Made by a program: the position numbers and the translations under genes
Part shown: in pieces, positions 58,095 to 64,000 of the stretch
How the letters are laid out: the number at the start of each line of letters is the position of its first letter
Numbering within the stretch: the first letter of the stretch is position 1
The notes under the pieces: generated by a model
What the model saw: only the letters and a program-made list of their open reading frames with translations
The model's database searches: none
Told to the model about the DNA's origin: nothing
NCBI RefSeq assembly: GCF_028746185.1
Contig: NZ_JAQIVH010000027.1
Location: 1 to 64,000, forward strand
Direction of reading: 5' to 3'
DNA length: 64,000 nt
Origin: Paenibacillus_E qinlingensis
Lineage (GTDB): Bacteria; Bacillota; Bacilli; Paenibacillales; NBRC-103111

Positions 58095-58172
58095 AACCAC
58101 GCCTACGATGTTAGTTTTTCTTTCGCAGCCGTTAAGTTTATGCGTACGAAGTTAGTTTTCCTCCGGAAAACT
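58095..58172. repeat. Paired GCGTACGAAG repeat element, copy 2
   Basis: Two units, GCCTACGATGTTAGTTTTTC at 58101 and GCGTACGAAGTTAGTTTTCC at 58142, with the second closing a hairpin AGTTTTCC/GGAAAACT at 58153-58171. This is the same element as at 45040-45120, again directly upstream of a ribosome binding site (nuoI) and inside an operon. Confidence 0.75.
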
Positions 58173-58189
58173 TGAAGGAGTTGAAACAT

Positions 58190-58642
58190 ATGAAGGGCAT
58201 TATGAAAGGTTTAGGCTTCACGTTCAAGCATTTGACTGAGAAGAAAGTAACGTACGCATACCCAGAAGTTCCGATTAAAATGCCGGATCGCTTTCGTGGT
58301 ATTCAATATTTTGATCCCGAGAAATGCATTGTGTGCAATCAATGTGCGCGTGTGTGCCCGACGGAGTGTATTACGTTAACTGGAAAAGCGAACCCAGACC
58401 CTGAGAAAAAGGGGAAGGTCATTGATACGTATGACATCAACTTCGAAATTTGTATCCTGTGCGACCTGTGCACAGAGGTGTGTCCGACAGAAGCGATCGT
58501 GATGACAAACAATTTTGAGCTTAGCAGTTACAGTCGGGATGATTTATTCAAAAATATGGAGTGGCTGAGCAACAACACCCAAAACATTCGTCAAGAGAAC
58601 AATTCTGCGATGCCTAAAGGGGGCGCGAAGAAAGATGTTTAG
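58190..58642 (+). CDS. nuoI: NADH-quinone oxidoreductase subunit I
   Basis: A ferredoxin-like subunit, 150 residues, with two [4Fe-4S] motifs: Cys46/49/52/56 in CIVCNQCARVCP and Cys88/91/94/98 in CILCDLCTEVCP. It passes electrons to NuoB. ATG 58190 follows AAGGAG; it is preceded by a 136-base gap that holds the paired repeat. Confidence 0.96.
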   Translation: MKGIMKGLGFTFKHLTEKKVTYAYPEVPIKMPDRFRGIQYFDPEKCIVCNQCARVCPTECITLTGKANPDPEKKGKVIDTYDINFEICILCDLCTEVCPTEAIVMTNNFELSSYSRDDLFKNMEWLSNNTQNIRQENNSAMPKGGAKKDV

Positions 58643-59165
58643 TGGACTCGGCGATTTTTTATCCAGCGGTACGAGTTGGGCGTTCTTCATTTTCGCGTTG
58701 CTCGCGATCGGCGGGGCGATCTTCATGATCTCTTTTACGAAAGTCGTGCACATGGTTGTTGCAGTGGCCCTTACGTTTATCAGCTTGGCAGGTTTGTATG
58801 TCATTCTTGAAGCAGAGTTTGTCGCTTTCGTGCAGGTCTTGATTTATGCCGGTGCTATCTCCATTCTGATGATTTTCGGGATTATGATGACGAAGCATAG
58901 ACAGGGTGAAGACGAGGGACTTAAGCGTCCATGGCATGAAGGCTTGGCCATTCTTGGCGCTGTGGGATTGTTCGGCGTGTTGTTCTATGCGATTCAGAAA
59001 TCGACCTTCGTCTCTTCGGGGACATTGGATGCTGGCAAGGATAATACGCTCGAAATCGGGAAGCTGCTGTATAACGTGCATGTCATTCCCTTCGAAATCA
59101 TGTCCGTGCTGCTGACGGTAGCGTTCATCGGTGCCATCGTAGTTGCCAAGAGAGAGGAGGATTAG
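58635..59165 (+). CDS. nuoJ: NADH-quinone oxidoreductase subunit J
   Basis: A 176-residue membrane subunit with five helices. AEFVAFVQVLIYAGAISILM is the conserved pi-bulge helix region. It overlaps nuoI by eight bases. Confidence 0.95.
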   Translation: MFSGLGDFLSSGTSWAFFIFALLAIGGAIFMISFTKVVHMVVAVALTFISLAGLYVILEAEFVAFVQVLIYAGAISILMIFGIMMTKHRQGEDEGLKRPWHEGLAILGAVGLFGVLFYAIQKSTFVSSGTLDAGKDNTLEIGKLLYNVHVIPFEIMSVLLTVAFIGAIVVAKREED

Positions 59166-59167
59166 CG

Positions 59168-59479
59168 TTGGGTAACTTAATTACTCCTTATCTTACATTA
59201 GCGGCGATCCTATTCTGCATTGGACTGTACGGTGCATTAACGAAGAAAAACGGGGTTATTGTCTTGCTCTCCATCGAGCTTATGCTCAATGCGGTGAACT
59301 TGAATTTGATTGCCTTCTCGAAACTAGGAGATCACCCAGCATTGACGGGACATATCTTCTCCCTCTTTAACATTACGATTGCAGCTGCAGAGGCGGCTGT
59401 GGGGATTGCGATATTGATCACGATTTACCGAAATAAAGGCACCGTTGAAGTGACAGATTTGGATTCTATGAAGCGCTAG
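59168..59479 (+). CDS. nuoK: NADH-quinone oxidoreductase subunit K
   Basis: A 103-residue, three-helix antiporter-like subunit. SIELMLNAVNLNLIAFS and the C-terminal AAAEAAVGIAILITIYRNKG carry its conserved Glu residues. The start is TTG at 59168, seven bases after GAGGAGG, two bases after nuoJ. Confidence 0.95.
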   Translation: MGNLITPYLTLAAILFCIGLYGALTKKNGVIVLLSIELMLNAVNLNLIAFSKLGDHPALTGHIFSLFNITIAAAEAAVGIAILITIYRNKGTVEVTDLDSMKR

Positions 59480-59494
59480 GAGGCTAACAAGGCT

Positions 59495-61423
59495 ATGGTA
59501 TCGGACTATTCACAGTACGCCTGGCTCATTCCATTGTTTCCGTTGCTTGCTTTTCTAGCGCTTACGGCAATGGGGCGTCAACTAAAAGATTTGGGGATTT
59601 ACATTAGCATTTTTGCGATGCTGCTTTCGTTTATTGTGGCGTTGCTCATATTTGTGGAGCGGATTGGCGGCAATGTTGAGGATTTCACGTGGGATAAAAT
59701 GAACTGGCTGCAGGTCGGCGATTTTACGCTGAAAATGGGGTTTGAGGTCACCAATCTAAACTCCCTGATGCTCGTAATCGTCACGCTGGTTTCGCTGCTA
59801 GTGAACATTTATTCCAAAGGCTACATGAAAGGCGACGAGCGTATTCACGTGTTTTTCGGTTATATTGCGCTGTTCTCTTTCTCCATGCTAGGCCTTGTTA
59901 TTTCCGAAAATATGCTGGAGCTGTACATCTTCTGGGAGCTAGTAGGGGTATGTTCCTTCTTGCTCGTTGGATTCTGGTACTTCAAGCCAGAGGCGAAGGC
60001 TGCCGCTAAAAAGGCATTCATCGTCACCCGTATCGGGGACGTGGGCTTGTTTATCGCGATCCTGTTGTTGTATCTCTACATGCCAGGGCACGCGTTAGAT
60101 TTCACATCGATACATAACGCCTTCACCACAGGCAAAATCGACCCTACGATCGTTACGTGGATCGCTGTTCTGATTTTCATAGGAGCGATGGGTAAATCCG
60201 GTCAATTCCCGCTGCACACATGGTTACCTGATGCCATGGAAGGGCCAACGCCGATCTCGGCGCTAATCCATGCTGCAACGATGGTTGCTGCTGGGGTGTA
60301 CCTTGTGGCACGGACGTTTGACATTTTCCACGCCTCGCCAGATGCGTTAATGGTCGTTGCTTATGTGGGTGGGTTTACCGCCATTTTTGCGGCAACAATC
60401 GGTATTGCCCAGAACGATATTAAACGGATTCTCGCTTATTCGACTGTGAGTCAACTCGGTTATATGATGATGGCGCTGGGGATTGGCGTTTCATTTACAT
60501 CAGGAATGTTCCACTTGTTTACACATGCCTTCTTCAAGGCGCTGCTCTTCTTGGGCGCAGGTAGTGTGATTCACGCGGTCCATACGCAGAACATCAACGA
60601 AATGGGCGGTTTATCCCGCAAAATGAAAATCACCACTTGGACCTTCGCGATCGGAACGCTGGCATTAGCAGGAATCTTCCCATTCGCAGGCTTCTGGTCG
60701 AAGGATATGATTCTTACAGAAGCGTACGAGCATAATCAGCTGCTATTCTGGGTCGGTGTGATTGCGGCGTTCTTCACCGCTTTCTATATGTCACGCTTGT
60801 TCTTCCTTGTGTTTATGGGCACGTCTAGAGCGAAAGCTCATGCTCCGGAGGATCATGATGACCATGGACATGACCATGCGCATGAGCATGAGCCGCACGA
60901 ATCTCCAGCTTCGATGACGACACCGCTTATCGTACTGGCTGTGCTGGCTGTCGTGGCAGGCTTCGTGAATACGCCATTCAATGAATGGCTGGGTCACTGG
61001 TTGACAGGGCAAGAGCATGAAGAGACGGCCAATTGGACGGTTATTATTTTGTCCACGTTAGCTGGCTTATTAGGAATTGGACTGGGTTATCTAATTTACC
61101 TCAAACGCACGATCCCTCGGGACATTGTTTCGGGTAAAATGCCTTGGTTATACACGTTGCTTAACCGCAAATATTTCATCGATGAAATCTATGATGTTAT
61201 AGTAGTCAAACCGCTTCGCGGTCTAGGTTATATCCTGGAATTGATTGATATTTACATCATTGATGGGATTGTTCGCTTAGTTGCTTTCACGGTGGTTAGT
61301 CTTGGACGCTTAGGCTCCCGACTCCAAAATGGTCAACTGCAGTCCTACGGCATCATTATGCTGCTTGGGATGCTGATTCTGGCACTTGCCATTGCAGGAA
61401 GGAGGTTCATACATGCCGGCTAA
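59495..61423 (+). CDS. nuoL: NADH-quinone oxidoreductase subunit L
   Basis: The distal Mrp-type proton-pumping subunit, 642 residues with many helices and a C-terminal lateral helix. Conserved parts are YIFWELVGVCSFLLVGFW, GKSGQFPLHTWLPDAMEGPT and AYSTVSQLGYMM. A loop at about residues 449-471 is packed with His, Asp and Glu (HDDHGHDHAHEHEPH), which looks like a metal-binding insertion. The end overlaps nuoM by 11 bases. Confidence 0.97.
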   Translation: MVSDYSQYAWLIPLFPLLAFLALTAMGRQLKDLGIYISIFAMLLSFIVALLIFVERIGGNVEDFTWDKMNWLQVGDFTLKMGFEVTNLNSLMLVIVTLVSLLVNIYSKGYMKGDERIHVFFGYIALFSFSMLGLVISENMLELYIFWELVGVCSFLLVGFWYFKPEAKAAAKKAFIVTRIGDVGLFIAILLLYLYMPGHALDFTSIHNAFTTGKIDPTIVTWIAVLIFIGAMGKSGQFPLHTWLPDAMEGPTPISALIHAATMVAAGVYLVARTFDIFHASPDALMVVAYVGGFTAIFAATIGIAQNDIKRILAYSTVSQLGYMMMALGIGVSFTSGMFHLFTHAFFKALLFLGAGSVIHAVHTQNINEMGGLSRKMKITTWTFAIGTLALAGIFPFAGFWSKDMILTEAYEHNQLLFWVGVIAAFFTAFYMSRLFFLVFMGTSRAKAHAPEDHDDHGHDHAHEHEPHESPASMTTPLIVLAVLAVVAGFVNTPFNEWLGHWLTGQEHEETANWTVIILSTLAGLLGIGLGYLIYLKRTIPRDIVSGKMPWLYTLLNRKYFIDEIYDVIVVKPLRGLGYILELIDIYIIDGIVRLVAFTVVSLGRLGSRLQNGQLQSYGIIMLLGMLILALAIAGRRFIHAG

Positions 61424-63035
61424 TTTACCCATTCTTAGTATGATTGCCTTCTCACCTTTGCTTGGTGTACTCGTCCTGCTCTTCCTTCGGGGAGATCGTG
61501 GGCGCCTAATCAAAACCGTAGGTATCGTCACGACACTGATTCCGCTGATTTTAGCGGCATGGTTGTATGTGGACTATAACTATCAAGGGGATCCACTACA
61601 GTACAAAGAACAGCTCGACTGGATTAAAGTCCCTTTAAACCACGAGGGTATTCAGCAAATCACACAATTCTTCTTCGAGTTTAAATATTCGTTAGCGGTC
61701 GATGGCATTTCATTGCCGCTCGTCTTCCTTACGGCACTGATTTCGTCGATGGCCGCTTTAGCGTCTGTGTACATCAAGAAACGTTGGAAAACGTATTTCA
61801 TTTTGTTCCTTCTGCTAGAGACGGGTATGTTCGGTGTATTCATGGCACAGGATCTCTTCTTATTCTTCCTGTTCTTCGAAATTACACTCGTGCCGATGTT
61901 CTTCTTGATCGGAATTTGGGGGTATATGAACCGTGAGCAAGCGGCAAACCGCTTCTTGCTGTATAACGGTCTTGGCTCAGCGATTATGCTGATTGCCTTT
62001 CTTATTCTGGTTACGACTGCAGGATTTAACCAAGATCCATCGCAGACTGAGGCTATCATTTACTATAGCGGCGACATTCATACGATTGCACACAATCTGT
62101 TACAAGCCCCTGAGGCTTATGTGAATCAGAGCGGTACGCCGTTCTTTATGAGTCAAGGGATGAAATGGACTGTGTTCATCATGCTGTTGGTCGCTTTCGG
62201 GATCAAGCTACCGATCTTTCCGTTCCATACGTGGATGCTGAAAGTACATACAGAGGCTCCGCCTGCTGTCGTTATGATTCACTCCGGGATTTTGCTCAAA
62301 ATGGGAGCCTACGGCCTCATCCGTTTCGGCATTCTGTTCTTCCCGGCGGAAGCCCAGCAATGGGCGTGGGTGCTCGCGCTCCTCGGAGTCATTAACATCG
62401 TGTACGGCGCGCTGCTTGCGATGGTCCAAAAGGACTTCAAACTCGTACTCGCCTACTCGAGTATCAGCCACATGGGCATCGTCCTGTTGGGACTTGCTGC
62501 TTTCAACATTGCAGGTCTGCAAGGCGCCGTGTTCCAGTTGATCTCACACGGTCTGATCTCAGCCCTGATGTTCTTGCTCGTCGGCAGCATCTACGAGAGA
62601 ACCGAAACCACGCAGCTCGATCGCTTGGGCGGTCTCGCTCGCAATATTCCCTTCATCAGCGGTATTCTGCTGATCGGGGGCATGGCCTCGCTCGGATTGC
62701 CAGGCTTATCCGGCTTCATCAGTGAGTTCCTCGCGTTCGTCGGACTCTTTGAAACCCACCGTGTGTACGCGATTGTCGGTACACTGGGTATTATTTTCGC
62801 AGCGGTTTACGTGCTGCGCGGGGTACTGAACATCACGTTCGGCCCTCAGCAGCCGAGCTTACTGCAGCAAGGGATGCGCGACGCGCGTCTCATCGAGGCT
62901 GTGCCGATGATTACCTTGGTCGCGTTCATTCTCTTGCTGGGCGTGTACCCAAGCGTGCTGAGTACGCCGCTTCAACAAACCATTGGCAGCTTGGATCAAC
63001 TGATCCATAGCGTAGCCGGGAAGATAGGAGGTTAG
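61413..63035 (+). CDS. nuoM: NADH-quinone oxidoreductase subunit M
   Basis: The second antiporter-like pumping subunit, 540 residues. FFEITLVPMFFLIGIWG, KLPIFPFHTWMLKVHTEAPP and LAYSSISHMGIVLLG are present. ATG 61413 follows GGAAGGAGG by seven bases, inside the end of nuoL. Confidence 0.97.
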   Translation: MPANLPILSMIAFSPLLGVLVLLFLRGDRGRLIKTVGIVTTLIPLILAAWLYVDYNYQGDPLQYKEQLDWIKVPLNHEGIQQITQFFFEFKYSLAVDGISLPLVFLTALISSMAALASVYIKKRWKTYFILFLLLETGMFGVFMAQDLFLFFLFFEITLVPMFFLIGIWGYMNREQAANRFLLYNGLGSAIMLIAFLILVTTAGFNQDPSQTEAIIYYSGDIHTIAHNLLQAPEAYVNQSGTPFFMSQGMKWTVFIMLLVAFGIKLPIFPFHTWMLKVHTEAPPAVVMIHSGILLKMGAYGLIRFGILFFPAEAQQWAWVLALLGVINIVYGALLAMVQKDFKLVLAYSSISHMGIVLLGLAAFNIAGLQGAVFQLISHGLISALMFLLVGSIYERTETTQLDRLGGLARNIPFISGILLIGGMASLGLPGLSGFISEFLAFVGLFETHRVYAIVGTLGIIFAAVYVLRGVLNITFGPQQPSLLQQGMRDARLIEAVPMITLVAFILLLGVYPSVLSTPLQQTIGSLDQLIHSVAGKIGG

Positions 63036-63039
63036 TCCA

Positions 63040-64000
63040 GTGGAACAGATTAGACTCCATGCCAGTGATTTATTGTATCTGCTCCCTGAGCTTGCGCTGG
63101 TTGCTACTGCGATCATCCTATCTCTCTTGGATTTGGTTCTGCCGAACCGTTTCAGTCGTTCGATTATCGGATGGTTGACCCTGGTCGGCATCGCGATTTC
63201 TGCCGTGTTCGTTGTCCTGCAGCTGAATCCGGACGAAGCGATTCAACTCTTGAATCAAAGCTATCGCGTCGACGATTTTTCGAACTTACTTAAATTGTGT
63301 ACCCTTGTCGGAACGGGACTCATTGTCTTCATGAGCTTAGGCTTCGTGAAAGAGGATAGCATTCCGCATGTCGGGGAGTATTACTACTTCTACTTGCCTG
63401 CAGCGTTAGGGGCCATGATCATGTCATCCTCGGGTGATTTGATTACACTCTATGTCGGGTTGGAATTGCTGAGTATTACTTCTTACCTCATGGTGGCTAT
63501 GAAGAAGAAAGACAAGAAATCCAATGAAGGAGCATTCAAATACTTGGTGATGGGCGGTATTTCATCCGCGATTATCCTGTATGGCATGTCCTTCTTGTAT
63601 GGGATGGTCGGTTCCGCAAATCTGCAAGAGATTGGCGCAGCCCTCCCAACGTTGGTAACCTCGTACGAGCCGCTGCTCTACGTTGCTTTCTTCTTGCTGC
63701 TGGCAGGATTCGGTTTTAAAATTGCCGCCGCACCATTTCACAGCTGGGCGCCGGATGTGTATGAAGGCGCGCCAACACCGGTTACGGCATTCTTGGCTGT
63801 CGTGTCCAAAGCGGCCGGCTTCGCCATCTTGTTCCGAGTCTTTTATGTCTTGTTCGGATTTAGCGACTTCGGAGAGAGTAAGCTGCAATCCGATGTGTTC
63901 CTAGCGATATCCGTTATGGCGGCTATTGCAATGGTCGTGGGGAATTTCATTGCGCTGAAGCAAACGAATATGAAACGGCTCCTCGCCTATTCGGGAATTG
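63040..64000 (+). CDS. nuoN: NADH-quinone oxidoreductase subunit N, 5' part (runs off the window)
   Basis: The frame opens at GTG 63040 (MEQIRLHASDLLYLLPELAL), eight to nine bases after AGGAGG, and stays open through base 64000, giving about 320 codons of an expected 480-500. Conserved segments include YVGLELLSITSYLMVA, KIAAAPFHSWAPDVYEGAPT and MKRLLAYSGI at the edge. The truncation is only due to the window end. Third pumping subunit and usual last gene of the operon. Confidence 0.96.
   Translation, partial: MEQIRLHASDLLYLLPELALVATAIILSLLDLVLPNRFSRSIIGWLTLVGIAISAVFVVLQLNPDEAIQLLNQSYRVDDFSNLLKLCTLVGTGLIVFMSLGFVKEDSIPHVGEYYYFYLPAALGAMIMSSSGDLITLYVGLELLSITSYLMVAMKKKDKKSNEGAFKYLVMGGISSAIILYGMSFLYGMVGSANLQEIGAALPTLVTSYEPLLYVAFFLLLAGFGFKIAAAPFHSWAPDVYEGAPTPVTAFLAVVSKAAGFAILFRVFYVLFGFSDFGESKLQSDVFLAISVMAAIAMVVGNFIALKQTNMKRLLAYSGI

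Overview
The window reads as a chromosomal segment of an endospore-forming Firmicute of the Paenibacillus type. Supporting features are the gene content (spoIIR, small acid-soluble spore protein P, an S-layer-homology surface protein, a YesM/YesN two-component system next to a carbohydrate ABC importer), strong AGGAGG ribosome binding sites, frequent GTG and TTG starts, and an 11-subunit nuo operon without nuoEFG. The genus is an inference from these features. The order rRNA-guaB-dacA-pdxST-serS-tadA followed by ychF-prfA-prmC-spoIIR-ywlC-mntP-ywlE-rpiB-ywlG-glyA-upp-atp joins two blocks that lie on either side of oriC in Bacillus subtilis, so the segment is probably not far from the replication origin. 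oriC itself is not here.

Layout. 1-0.87 kb: 3' end of a 23S rRNA, a 5S rRNA and a terminator. 0.9-8.4 kb: a lipoprotein of the putative glycoside hydrolase type, guaB, dacA, pdxS-pdxT, serS and tRNA-Ser(UGA). 8.6-12.7 kb: a 1379-residue S-layer-anchored protein. 12.8-13.6 kb: three small genes ending in sspP, behind a sigma-G-like promoter. 13.8-17.4 kb (minus strand): a TM2-like repeat membrane protein, a zinc-finger anti-sigma factor, an ECF sigma factor that seems to start at ATT, and an MFS transporter. 17.5-19.8 kb: small orphan genes, tRNA-Arg(CCU), an acidic coiled-coil protein and an unassigned structured RNA. 19.8-22.6 kb: DUF1648 and DUF1697 genes, tadA, a cluster of DnaA boxes, and a c-di-GMP-I riboswitch in front of a PilZ protein. 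22.6-32 kb: housekeeping genes (ychF-prfA-prmC, spoIIR, the t6A enzyme, mntP, ywlE) and a ZTP riboswitch ahead of rpiB-ywlG-glyA. 32-32.85 kb: a gene-free block of two kinds of degenerate tandem repeat. 32.8-44.2 kb: a carbohydrate-utilisation locus (beta-propeller glycosidase, two permeases, lipoprotein receptor, YesM-type kinase, YesN-type regulator, GH106-like enzyme). 44.4-53.7 kb: upp, mnaA and the complete atpZ-I-B-E-F-H-A-G-D-C operon. 53.8-54.0 kb: a small minus-strand gene. 54.2-64 kb: nuoA-B-C-D-H-I-J-K-L-M and the start of nuoN, cut by the window end.

How the parts work together. The atp and nuo operons form adjacent halves of the proton circuit. guaB, the ZTP-controlled glyA cluster, pdxST (the PLP cofactor needed by GlyA) and upp all serve nucleotide and one-carbon metabolism. 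The PilZ gene is both controlled by c-di-GMP through its riboswitch and predicted to encode a c-di-GMP receptor. The sugar locus has the standard sense-import-hydrolyse layout, with an AraR-like operator and a cre-like site in front of its first enzyme.

Most of the window is conventional. The less expected features are the ATT-started ECF operon with its triple-repeat membrane protein, the unassigned hairpin RNA at 19.5 kb, the DnaA-box cluster, perfect palindromes inside the nuoC extension, and two families of intergenic repeats. No mobile element, CRISPR array or defence system was found.
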